Assembly (NCBI GenBank): GCA_945952355.1
Contig: CAMFIW010000118.1
Coordinates: forward strand, 1 to 7,512
Length of the DNA: 7,512 bases
Direction: 5' to 3'
Source of the DNA: an uncultured Phenylobacterium sp.
GTDB taxonomy: Bacteria > Pseudomonadota > Alphaproteobacteria > Caulobacterales > Caulobacteraceae
Below, piece by piece: positions 1 through 5,811 of this stretch. Position 1 is the stretch's first letter; each line of letters starts with the position of its first letter. The translations under genes and the position numbers were made by a program. The notes under the pieces were generated by a model. That model saw only the letters and a list, made by a program, of their open reading frames with translations. It did no database searches and was not told the DNA's origin.

Positions 1-293
1 GTCTCGAGGGTCCGCTTCTCGAAATCCTCGGTCGCCTTGCGCTTTAGCCGACCCCGGTCCTCGCAGCTGAGCTCCCAGAACGATGTGCCGTCGGGAACCC
101 AGGGGTCGATGCCGGTCGCGCTGACCTGACCGTCGTAGCCTTTGTCATTCACGCTCTCATACGCTGGAAAGTCGAGCAGCTGCAGTGCAACCGGCCGGCC
201 AGCGATCAAACGACGGACAAGAACCGGCAACTCAGCGCGCGCCGTCATGCGCGCCGCCCAAGCGTCGAGGTCTAACGGCGTAACATCCAGCAT
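1..293 (-). CDS. N-terminal part of an unrecognised protein, possibly nuclease-like (runs off left edge)
   Basis: An uninterrupted minus-strand frame runs from ATG at 293 to the window edge, giving 97 full codons; the stop lies outside. The first in-frame upstream stop is TGA just before position 370, and GTG at 296 is an equally possible start, so the start is uncertain. The N-terminus reads MLDVTPLDLDAWAARM, then a basic helix ELPVLVRRLIAG (about residues 21-32). A conserved-looking block follows: NDKGYDGQVSATG (about 49-61), WVPDGTSFWELS (about 65-76) and KATEDFEKRT (about 86-95). The order Gly-x-Asp-Gly, then Trp-Glu-x-Ser, then a Lys-rich helix recalls N-terminal domains I associate with large defence-type proteins, and could be a PD-(D/E)xK-like fold with Asp54 and Glu74 as acids. 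That is only a resemblance. I do not recognise a named family and cannot see the rest of the protein. Confidence 0.7.
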   Translation of the reverse strand, partial: MLDVTPLDLDAWAARMTARAELPVLVRRLIAGRPVALQLLDFPAYESVNDKGYDGQVSATGIDPWVPDGTSFWELSCEDRGRLKRKATEDFEKRTLE

Positions 294-610
294 CACAGTG
301 CTTTCGACGAGCAAAGCCTCGTGGAAACTTAGCGACGGAGCTGATCGGAGAGCGCTTGCCTGAGCACCGAATCACGTCGCCAGCACTCGATTATGAGCGT
401 GCGATGATCCCTGTGAAGGCCACGGGATAGATTATCGCTGTGTCCTGCGATTCTAGTTCGGGCGTCCACTCCGGAGCACGGTCCTCTCAGCGCTCAGGCC
501 CTCGCTTGGGCCGGTAGACTTGAGACGTTGCTCCGAAGTCCGACCCAAATGGGTAGATGAAGGCGGAGGGGGACATACGGACATTTGCGACCCGATATCC
601 GGACTAGCGC
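294..610. other. Intergenic region with no convincing gene
   Basis: This stretch separates two minus-strand genes. It holds the 5' flank of the partial gene at 1-293 and the 3' flank of the MNT-HEPN gene. Short open frames exist on both strands, but they overlap neighbours, have arginine- and proline-rich random-looking translations and lack ribosome binding sites. I see no tRNA fold, no clear terminator and no repeat array. A promoter for the partial gene probably lies at 297-400, but I cannot point to its boxes. Confidence 0.5.
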
Positions 611-1540
611 CTATTCCGCCGCCGCACGCCGGGCGAGGTCGGCCAAACGATCCTTGCAGATTGCGTCGACGTTTTCCCTTAGGACAGCGACTCTCGTGCC
701 CAACCACGCCAATTCCTCGGCGGTGATCTTGTAGTGCCGGGAATAGCGCGCCTTGACATAGGCGGCGCGGAGCAACTCGAAGCAGCGTTTCTCGAACTTT
801 GTGTCGGTCGGCCAAATGTTCGCGAGGCGCGGATCAAGCGGCTCAGCTAGGCTCCGAAGTCGAACGAGATTGTGTGATTTGGGCGTGTAGAGGGTGAGGA
901 CGAGCAGCAGGCAGTTATAGAAGTGCTCCGTTGCCTGGTGGAGGTTGAATGCAGCCTTCTTGGCGAACCCTCGTTTGACGCTGAATTTTGCAAGCTCAAC
1001 GAATTCGTCTGCGCTTTCCATCCAGTCCTCGAAGAAACCCTGGGCCTCTTCGAGCGCCGTCGCCGGGGACAGCTCAATCGGCGAGGCGAGGGGATGTCCG
1101 GGGGTGTCGTGGAGCAGGATGCCGTCGCGGATGATGTCGACGAAGAAGTAACGGCCGCGCTCCAGCTGGTGGTTCACGTCGGCCAGGCTGTGGACGATGA
1201 AGTTCACCGGAGTGCGCAGGACCTGGCCTGCTGAGAGTTCTTTCAGGAGCCTCTGTTCGGCAGTGTCCCAGAACTCGCCGACCTCGGCGAGGTCCTCGTG
1301 GTTGACGACGATCAGCAGGTCATAGTCGGAGAAGTAGCGGCCGATCGGATCCTCGACCCAGTCGCCGCGGGCATAGGAGCCGAAGAGGATGATCTTCAGC
1401 ACCTGGCCGTTCTTGAGGCGGTCGGCCTTGCGGGTGGCGACGACCTTCTGGAATTCCTCGAGCAGCACCTCGACGACGTGCGCGAGTTCGCGCCGTTTGC
1501 CCCCGGGCAGATGCTGAAGATCGGTCTTCATCGCTACCAT
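611..1540 (-). CDS. Nucleotidyltransferase (MNT) and HEPN domain fusion protein
   Basis: A 309-residue protein joins two domains normally encoded by a two-gene module. The N-terminal half has the minimal nucleotidyltransferase signature: GSYARGD at residues 54-60 and SDYDLLI at 71-77, with Asp72 and Asp74 as metal-binding acids. The usual third carboxylate position appears to be Asn113 (in VNFIVHS). The C-terminal half (about 165-300) is a helical HEPN domain with NLHQATEHFYNCLLLVLTLYTPKSH-type helices (199 onward) and a conserved-looking KARYSRHYKI stretch at 263-272. In two-gene MNT/HEPN modules the MNT enzyme AMPylates a Tyr near an Arg-x4-6-His RNase motif. Here the spacing is Arg265-x3-His269-Tyr270, so RNase activity is not assured. 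The start may be ATG 1540 or ATG 1531; neither has a strong ribosome binding site. The gene stands alone and diverges from the SRAP gene. The domain call is firm; a toxin-antitoxin or defence role is inferred. Confidence 0.9.
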   Translation of the reverse strand: MVAMKTDLQHLPGGKRRELAHVVEVLLEEFQKVVATRKADRLKNGQVLKIILFGSYARGDWVEDPIGRYFSDYDLLIVVNHEDLAEVGEFWDTAEQRLLKELSAGQVLRTPVNFIVHSLADVNHQLERGRYFFVDIIRDGILLHDTPGHPLASPIELSPATALEEAQGFFEDWMESADEFVELAKFSVKRGFAKKAAFNLHQATEHFYNCLLLVLTLYTPKSHNLVRLRSLAEPLDPRLANIWPTDTKFEKRCFELLRAAYVKARYSRHYKITAEELAWLGTRVAVLRENVDAICKDRLADLARRAAAE

Positions 1541-1641
1541 ATGGGGTGATTGGCCAGGGCTTGCCTAGCCGTAAGCCTACGGGTTCGAACGCTATCGTGG
1601 GTTGCTTCTGGCGGGGTGGGGCGGGCTGTTAGGCTTCGGCC
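1541..1641. promoter_or_regulatory. Divergent promoter region between MNT-HEPN and SRAP genes
   Basis: This 101-bp gap must hold the start signals for both divergent genes. It contains a TTGCCT hexamer near 1561 and a TTCGAA palindrome near 1584, but no convincing sigma70 pair and no clear ribosome binding site for either gene. The assignment rests on gene orientation only. Confidence 0.4.
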
Positions 1642-2397
1642 ATGTGCAACCTCTATTCGATCATGAAAGAGCGCGCGTCCATCATGGCGATCAGCCGGGC
1701 GCTCTCGGACCGCAACGACAACCAGCCGCCGATGTCGGGTGTTTTCCCCGACTATGAGGCGCCGGTGGTCCTGATCGGCGAGGACGGCCAAAGGGTCATG
1801 CGCAACATGCGCTGGGGCATGCCCAGTCCCCAGTTCCTGATGAAGCAGTTGGCCGAGAAGCGCGCCGACAAGCTCCGCGCCAAGGGGACCGAGTTCGACT
1901 TCGCCGAGCTGATGCGGATGGAGCCGGACGGCGGGGTCACCAACGTCCGCAACACCACCAGCCCGACGACCGGCAAGACCAACGCTCACTGGGGCAGGTG
2001 GCTGGGCCCGGGGAGCCGGTGCCTGGTGCCGTTCACCTCCTTCGCAGAGCCGGACCAGGACCACGAACGGACCCGCAAGAATATCTGGTTCGCGCTCGAT
2101 GAGAGCCGGCCGTTGGCCTTCTTCGCGGGCGTCTGGACCCCGCATGCTTGCGTGCGAAAGGCCAAGACCGGCTGGGAGGAAATCGATGCCTTCGGCTTCC
2201 TGACCACCGACAGCGCGGAGCCGGTGAAGACCTATCACGCCAAGGCCATGCCCGTGATCCTCACCGAGCCCGAGGAATGGGATCTTTGGCTGAGCGCTGC
2301 GACCTGGGAGGACGTGAAGGGGCTGCAGCGGCCCTTGCCGGATCGGCTGGTGATTGTCGGGCGCGACACCAAGAAGGACGAGGTCGTTCCGGCTTAG
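1642..2397 (+). CDS. SRAP domain protein (HMCES/YedK family, abasic-site DNA crosslinking)
   Basis: This 251-residue protein begins Met-Cys-Asn-Leu-Tyr. After Met removal, Cys2 becomes the N-terminal nucleophile that, in the family, forms a thiazolidine crosslink with abasic sites in single-stranded DNA and shields them until repair. Other family residues are visible in order: an Asn in NVRNTTSP (Asn101), RCLVPFTSFAEPD with the active-site Glu at 136 in place of the more usual FFEW context, FAGVW at 161-165, and the catalytic His199 in KTYHAKAMPVIL. The length is close to the family norm, with an insertion of roughly 25-30 residues (about 70-98) before the Asn motif. The start is fixed by the absolute need for Cys2. 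The last codons overlap the convergent small gene by a few bases. Genomic SRAP genes are often near SOS or mobile DNA functions; nothing here shows SOS control. Confidence 0.93.
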   Translation: MCNLYSIMKERASIMAISRALSDRNDNQPPMSGVFPDYEAPVVLIGEDGQRVMRNMRWGMPSPQFLMKQLAEKRADKLRAKGTEFDFAELMRMEPDGGVTNVRNTTSPTTGKTNAHWGRWLGPGSRCLVPFTSFAEPDQDHERTRKNIWFALDESRPLAFFAGVWTPHACVRKAKTGWEEIDAFGFLTTDSAEPVKTYHAKAMPVILTEPEEWDLWLSAATWEDVKGLQRPLPDRLVIVGRDTKKDEVVPA

Positions 2398-2585
2398 TGG
2401 GGCTTGCGATCTGGGTTCGGGTTGAAGACCTTCACCCGTCGGCCTTCGAGCCAGAGTTCCATTGCGCCGGGGCCACCCTGTTTCTCAACCCAGTTGATCG
2501 CGACCTCGTCGCTTTCGAACTGGAGGTCGAGACGGCGCAAGATGTGCCCGCTCCCGTCTTGGAAGTAGAGGTAGTAGGTCGGCAT
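2394..2585 (-). CDS. Small conserved-looking hypothetical protein, 63 residues
   Basis: The frame MPTYYLYFQDGSGHILRRLD continues through an acidic stretch (FESDEVAINWVEKQGG) to GAMELWLEGRRVKVF near the C-terminus. The pattern of a YxLYFxDxxGHI strand pair, a DDEAA-like helix and an MELWxxGRRVK strand resembles small uncharacterised proteins I have seen in alphaproteobacteria. There is no signal peptide, membrane segment or Cys. Its stop codon overlaps the stop of the convergent SRAP gene, leaving no room for a terminator between them. The only ribosome binding site hint is GGA about 7 bases before ATG 2585. Function unknown. The coding call rests on the protein-like sequence and the clean fit to the gap. 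Confidence 0.65.
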   Translation of the reverse strand: MPTYYLYFQDGSGHILRRLDLQFESDEVAINWVEKQGGPGAMELWLEGRRVKVFNPNPDRKPH

Positions 2586-2756
2586 GTCGCATCCGAACGA
2601 GCGGGAGTGCGCCGGTGCGTTTCCGGACCTCTCTCAGCCAAGGGCGCCCAATGTCTCGGCCCCTGATGGTGCGATCATGCTCGTCGGACCTTCGTGCCGC
2701 AAGCAGTGAAACTAGGTCGTGGTCGACCTGAGGCTCCGTTGCGCGTTTGCTGATCG

Positions 2757-3080
2757 TCAGGTCGCCGCGGCATCCTCTCGCCAGCGCCAATCGCCCGGCC
2801 AGAAGTTCGGGAAGACGGCGATTTCCGGTGAGCCGCAGCCGCTCTCCCCGGCGCAGGTGAGGCGAGGGATGAGCTCGATCAGCGGCAGGTCGACCTTCCC
2901 GGCGAACCTGTCCGCAAGTTCCGGGGGCGTCCACTCGACCATGCGGGGGCAGTCCTTGCAGCAGATGACCAGGGAGAAGCCGTCCTTCAGAAGGTCGCGG
3001 ATGCGGTCCCGGCCGACCATTCCGGGCCGGAAGGCGCGGATCCACTTCTCAGGCGGTCGCTCGATTTGTGGTGTGGACAT
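2757..3080 (-). CDS. Cys-rich putative zinc-binding protein, third gene of operon, 107 residues
   Basis: The start ATG 3080 is chosen over a longer frame because a strong GGGAG ribosome binding site sits 6 bases upstream and overlaps the stop codon of the preceding gene. The protein is soluble, with a basic N-terminus (EKWIRAFRPGMVGRDRIRDLL). It then has Cys40-Cys41-x2-Cys44 (ICCKDCPR) and a second cluster Cys76-x5-Cys82 (CAGESGC), an arrangement that could hold one zinc ion. WTPPELADRF at 50-59 is a probable helix. The C-terminus is Trp-rich (PNFWPGDWRWRED). I do not recognise a named family. It is coupled to two other Cys-pair proteins upstream, so all three are likely made together and may share a function. 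Confidence 0.78.
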   Translation of the reverse strand: MSTPQIERPPEKWIRAFRPGMVGRDRIRDLLKDGFSLVICCKDCPRMVEWTPPELADRFAGKVDLPLIELIPRLTCAGESGCGSPEIAVFPNFWPGDWRWREDAAAT

Positions 3081-3090
3081 CGCAGTCTCC

Positions 3091-3294
3091 CTAGATCCAG
3101 ACCCGCACCTGGCCGCGGACACCGCATTCGGTGCACCGGGCGCGGTCGCGGATATCCATGGGCGTCGCGTCGGGGCCGCAACGGTCCGCGGCTTCGCGGT
3201 GGTCCCATGTCGCCAAGTGGTCGCAGGGCACGCATTGGATCTTCAGGGTGTCGGCGCCCTTCATGGTCCGGTGCAGGTTTTGGAACATCTGCAT
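3091..3294 (-). CDS. Small zinc-ribbon protein, second gene of operon, about 67 residues
   Basis: This small protein carries a typical ribbon: Cys21-x2-Cys24 (CVPCDH) and Cys54-x2-Cys57 (CTECG), separated by an ATPMDIRDRAR helix (about 43-53), with a further Cys39. Uncharacterised alphaproteobacterial zinc-ribbon proteins with the same order (CxxC, a Gly-x-Asp-x-Thr-Pro turn, an RLRC-x2-CG end) are familiar, but I know no function. ATG 3294 lies one base after the TGA of the upstream gene (TGACATG), a classic reinitiation junction. ATG 3288 and ATG 3264 are alternatives, the last giving 57 residues. A longer frame starting at 3426 would overlap the upstream gene deeply and adds only Arg-rich sequence, so I rejected it. 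Confidence 0.78.
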   Translation of the reverse strand: MQMFQNLHRTMKGADTLKIQCVPCDHLATWDHREAADRCGPDATPMDIRDRARCTECGVRGQVRVWI

Positions 3295-3295
3295 G

Positions 3296-3949
3296 TCAGG
3301 CGCGCCTTGAGCGTCGCGGTTGCGCCGGCGGCGGGCCAGGCTCCATCGGCTTCTCCGCAGCCCGGAACCTTGCCTCCTGCAGACGTTCGTCGAGTTCCTG
3401 TTTCCAGAACGGGACCTTGCGGCCAAGCGGCTGTGACTGGGTGGGGTCGTACCAGAGCACGTCGGCGCGCCAGAACCGGGTGTCCTTGCACTTGCCGCAA
3501 GGTTCGGGGATTGCCTCGGCCAGCTTGCTGAGCAGCGTGTCCGGGCCGCCGGTCTTCGCTGCCTGCAGCCGGGCGATGAAGGCTGCCACCGTGGTGACGA
3601 AGGTCGGCGTCTTGCAAGGCCCCGTGCAGCGCACCTCGATAGCGATGTGGTCCCGGTGGGTGATCATCCCCAGGGTCGGCTTGAGCGCCGGCTCTTCGAC
3701 CCATGTGATCGAGCAGCCATTGAGCTTGTTGCACCGCAGGGTCTGCAGCACCTGGCGCATAGGCAGCAGCCCCTGGCCGTCCTTCTGCATCTGGTCGAGC
3801 GCCAGGTAGACGCTGCGCCGGCACTCTCGCTGCTGGCAGTGGCCCCGGACCGCGCAGTTGCGCTGGATGTAGCCCACGACCCGCGGATCCTCGGCGAGGC
3901 GGCCGGAGTCTATGGTCCAGCCAGGGGGAGGGCGGTTGCCGGCGAACAT
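3296..3949 (-). CDS. Cys-rich putative zinc-binding protein, first gene of operon, 217 residues
   Basis: I chose ATG 3949 (MFAGNRPPPGWTIDSGRLAEDP). A longer frame to 4099 adds 50 low-complexity, Pro- and Arg-rich residues and lacks a ribosome binding site; GGA stands 5 bases before 3949. The protein shows four Cys groups: Cys32-x5-Cys38-x4-Cys43 with His37 (NCAVRGHCQQREC), Cys73-x5-Cys79, Cys108-x3-Cys112 and Cys151-x2-Cys154 (PCGKCKDTRFW). This suggests two bound metals. An acidic-basic helix (FWKQELDERLQEARFRAAEKP, about 181-201) precedes a disordered Pro/Arg tail. No transmembrane segment or signal peptide is visible. It heads a three-gene set with two smaller Cys-pair proteins. I do not recognise a characterised family; DNA or RNA binding is a guess from the metal ribbons and basic tail. 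Confidence 0.75.
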   Translation of the reverse strand: MFAGNRPPPGWTIDSGRLAEDPRVVGYIQRNCAVRGHCQQRECRRSVYLALDQMQKDGQGLLPMRQVLQTLRCNKLNGCSITWVEEPALKPTLGMITHRDHIAIEVRCTGPCKTPTFVTTVAAFIARLQAAKTGGPDTLLSKLAEAIPEPCGKCKDTRFWRADVLWYDPTQSQPLGRKVPFWKQELDERLQEARFRAAEKPMEPGPPPAQPRRSRRA

Positions 3950-4295
3950 CGGGGGTCCAAGATTTGTGTTCCTGTTATGTTCTGGATCGTCTGCATAGCC
4001 TTCGTCAATCAACGTCGGCCTGTGAGCCGCTTGTGTCGCCACCACGAGTGGCGGCGACGGCAGTCTGGCGGGCCTGCGAACGGCCGATTCAAAGGCCATG
4101 GAAAAGTTCGATAAGACGCGCGGCCAGGTTCACGACCTGGACGGCATGGCGGAGGATTTGGGTAAGGCTGGGACGGCGGCGAGACGAGGGCATGTGCGCT
4201 CCGGGCTGAAGGGAGCCAATCCAGTAGCGTCACGACCGCCAGCCGCGTCTACCAACTGTGATTATCCAGGAGACCTTCCGGCGCCAAAGGCGCGG
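3950..4295. other. Intergenic region with no convincing gene
   Basis: This 346-bp gap lies between two minus-strand genes. An open plus-strand frame starting at ATG 4098 (MEKFDKTRGQVHDLDGMAED) runs to 4403, but it overlaps the HTH gene antisense, its second half looks random and no ribosome binding site precedes it. A small hairpin (GCGCC, AAA, GGCGC; 4281-4293) follows the HTH gene stop, without a T-run. The promoter of the Cys-rich operon should lie near 3955-4020, which is locally AT-richer, but I cannot assign boxes. Confidence 0.45.
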
Positions 4296-4793
4296 TCAGT
4301 TGGAGGAGTCCGCGTCGCCGGGAGAAGCGAGCCAAGCGTCAACCTCGGCCTCGCGGGCCAGGAGATCGGCTTCGAGCTCGTCGAACGCCCTGCGGAAGGC
4401 TGAGATCAGCCGGCCCACCTCGAGGCGGCTCAGGCGGTCGCCCATGCGTTCGTCGAAACGTCGCGCGGCCAGCAGCAGGACGCTCATGAACTTGTTGTCC
4501 AGGCTGTGGAGCGCGAGGGACGGGAGGCCCAGCGCCATCGCCACGAGGATGCTGTGCGGGTCGCTGTCCGTGGCGAGCGCGAAGGCCCGGATCCGGGGAA
4601 ACAGGTCGAGATGGCTCTGGCCGGCTTCGAAGAGCTGGTAGGTGCGCAAGGGCAGGGACATGGCGGCCGCGACCTCGCGAACCTTGAGGCCGCGCTTGCG
4701 CCGGATCATGCGGAGCGCCTCGGTCAGGGTGGCCCATTCGCGGGCGGTCGGATCAGGCGGGGGCATGCACAGGTACGCTGAAAAGGGACCCAT
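4296..4793 (-). CDS. XRE-type helix-turn-helix protein, 165 residues
   Basis: I place the start at ATG 4793 (MGPFSAYLCMPPPDPTAREW), because a frame reaching 4931 adds only low-complexity residues and this N-terminus resembles one I recall in Caulobacter HTH proteins; ATG 4766 is the alternative. The HTH_3-like domain covers about residues 24-84: LRMIRRKRGLKVREVAAAM, then SLPLRTYQLFEAG (recognition helix), then IRAFALATDSDPHSILVAMALG. The C-terminal half (about 95-155) is helical, with DNKFMSVLLLAARRFDERMGDRLSRLE and an acidic ADLLAREAEVDAWL end, and is probably a dimerisation region. It diverges from the GntR gene across a 309-bp region with inverted repeats, so it could control itself or its neighbour. 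A tie to the lasso cluster is only positional. No clear ribosome binding site is visible. Confidence 0.8.
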   Translation of the reverse strand: MGPFSAYLCMPPPDPTAREWATLTEALRMIRRKRGLKVREVAAAMSLPLRTYQLFEAGQSHLDLFPRIRAFALATDSDPHSILVAMALGLPSLALHSLDNKFMSVLLLAARRFDERMGDRLSRLEVGRLISAFRRAFDELEADLLAREAEVDAWLASPGDADSSN

Positions 4794-5102
4794 CTGGCGC
4801 GGGGCTGGGCCGCCATGGCGCGAGCCGGCGGCCTTCGGTTTGCGGCGCGTCAGTAGAAGACTGGGGCGTGGAGGGCAATGAAGCGGAGGGTTTGTGTAAA
4901 TCGGATCGATAGGTGCGAATAGAACGCGCAAGAATGTTGCGCGTCTTGCGCCAGATCATTGCGCGACACGAGCAAAGTCCTTGCATTCCATCCATCAATG
5001 TTCGCATTCGTGCTATCTATAGGTCGACTCACGGCTGATTTCATCTGGACTTCTCGTAGAAATGGCGCGCTGATATCGTCTCGACACTGAGGGGTGCGGC
5101 GC
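4794..5102. promoter_or_regulatory. Divergent regulatory region between HTH and GntR genes
   Basis: No gene fits here. The part next to the GntR gene is AT-richer than the surroundings (roughly 4890-5070) and should hold its promoter. It contains the inverted repeat at 4924-4944 and extra half-sites described separately, plus a CTATCTATAG element at 5013-5022 that shares CTATAG with the boxes before both lasso precursors. Confidence 0.55.
4924..4964. promoter_or_regulatory. Inverted repeat plus direct TTGCGC half-sites (putative operator)
   Basis: ACGCGCAA (4924-4931) and TTGCGCGT (4937-4944) form a perfect 8-bp inverted repeat around the 5-base centre GAATG. Two more TTGCGC copies follow at 4946-4951 and 4959-4964. 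Four half-sites in 41 bp, about 140 bp upstream of the GntR start, look like a multi-site operator. Which protein binds it (the GntR product, the HTH product or another) is not shown by the sequence. Confidence 0.55.
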
Positions 5103-5705
5103 GTGCGAAACCGGGATCCCTTCGGCGCGGTCCTCGCGGAACTGCGCCGCCAGATCCGGAACGGGACCTTCTCCGACGGCGCGCCGCTGCCCGTCGCCGA
5201 CTTGGCCCTGGGCCTTGGTGTCTCCCAAACCCCTGTGCGCGAAGCCTTGGCCTATCTGGCCGGCGAGGGTCTGATCGATGGCCGCCAGGGGCATGTCCGC
5301 GGCTACCAGGTTTGGCGCGCCGAGCCTGGCGCCCTGGCCGACCTGCTGCGCCTGCACCAGGCCGTGGTGACCCTCGCCCTAAGCGAAGGGCGCCCGTCGC
5401 CGGCGGGGCCTGATCAGGAGGGGCTGGGCGGAGCGGACGCCGTTCAGCTAGCGGACTTCGCCGAAGCTGTCTTTGGGCGGTGGATTGCGCTGGCGGGCGA
5501 CGAGCCGCTGCGCCGGACCTTTCGGCTCATCACAGACCGGCTGCGGCCGATGCGACTGAGGGAAGGGATTGTCCTGGAGGATATCGCGGGCGAACTGCGG
5601 GGCTTGGCGGCGGGTGGAGTAGGGGCAGAGGTGATGGCCGCCGTCCGCGCCTATCACCGCCGACGTCTCGCCGTCGTGGCCCGTCTGGCCGCCGCCATGC
5701 GCTGA
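5103..5705 (+). CDS. GntR family transcriptional regulator
   Basis: This 200-residue protein carries an N-terminal GntR winged helix: FGAVLAELRRQIRNGTF (about 7-23), LPVADLALGLGVSQTPVREALAYLAGEGLI (about 29-58, with the hallmark SQTPVREAL recognition helix) and a wing near GHVRGYQVW (63-71). The rest (about 75-200) is helical and Leu/Ala/Arg-rich, as in FCD-type effector domains, but at about 125 residues it is at the short end for an FCD and I see no clear metal-binding His set. GTG 5103 is preferred over GTG 5094 because the GAGGGG ribosome binding site (5089-5094) lies 8 bases before 5103 but overlaps 5094. The gene ends 14 bp before the first CTATAG box, so it is the natural candidate regulator of the precursor cassettes. 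That link is inferred. Confidence 0.88.
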   Translation: MRNRDPFGAVLAELRRQIRNGTFSDGAPLPVADLALGLGVSQTPVREALAYLAGEGLIDGRQGHVRGYQVWRAEPGALADLLRLHQAVVTLALSEGRPSPAGPDQEGLGGADAVQLADFAEAVFGRWIALAGDEPLRRTFRLITDRLRPMRLREGIVLEDIAGELRGLAAGGVGAEVMAAVRAYHRRRLAVVARLAAAMR

Positions 5706-5719
5706 CAGGCCCGCCAAAA

Positions 5720-5747
5720 CTATAGAACAACTATAGATGGAATATAG
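5720..5747 (+). promoter_or_regulatory. TATAG box array of precursor cassette 1 (three repeats, 11-bp period)
   Basis: CTATAG at 5720-5725, CTATAG at 5731-5736 and ATATAG at 5742-5747 are spaced exactly 11 bp apart, one helical turn. The first two also form a symmetric CTATAG-N5-CTATAG unit, since CTATAG is its own reverse complement. The same array, with the same spacing and the same 92-bp distance to the start codon, precedes the second precursor. It is probably a regulator-binding or core promoter element; direct 11-bp repeats are typical of OmpR/PhoB-type sites, while the symmetry would also suit a GntR dimer. Confidence 0.65.
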
Positions 5748-5811
5748 CGGCTTGTAGCAGTCGAATGAGCATCGCCGCAATCTCGCGGTTATGGTCCAGA
5801 CGGAGGATCCC

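Noticed and set aside
1580..1600. GGTTCGAACG resembling a tRNA T-loop
   Set aside because: The flanking bases do not pair as a T-stem on either strand, and no acceptor or anticodon arm can be drawn, so neither a tRNA nor an attachment-site relic is supported.
1534..2238. Long minus-strand frame antisense to the SRAP gene
   Set aside because: It is an Arg/Pro/His-rich shadow of the SRAP coding frame, which has all family motifs.
2724..2764. Inverted repeat CGACCTGA / TCAGGTCG after the third Cys-rich gene
   Set aside because: The stem overlaps the stop codon, the loop is about 25 bases and no T-run follows, so it is a poor terminator candidate.
3066..3809. Long plus-strand frame antisense to the Cys-rich operon
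   Set aside because: Composition is Arg/Ser-rich without motifs; the minus-strand genes have coupled starts, ribosome binding sites and ordered Cys pairs.
4098..4403. Plus-strand frame MEKFDKTRGQVHDLDGMAED...
   Set aside because: It overlaps the HTH gene antisense, its second half looks like frame-shadow sequence and no ribosome binding site is present.
4907..4925. CGATAG and GAATAGAAC as distant copies of the TATAG array
   Set aside because: Spacing is 10 rather than 11 bp and the match is partial; not distinguishable from chance.
5791..5811. Upstream in-frame ATG (5791, and 6142 in cassette 2) as precursor start
   Set aside because: The sequence is conserved in both copies but has no ribosome binding site upstream, while GGAGG lies 5 bases before the second ATG. 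It remains a minor alternative adding seven residues (MVQTEDP).
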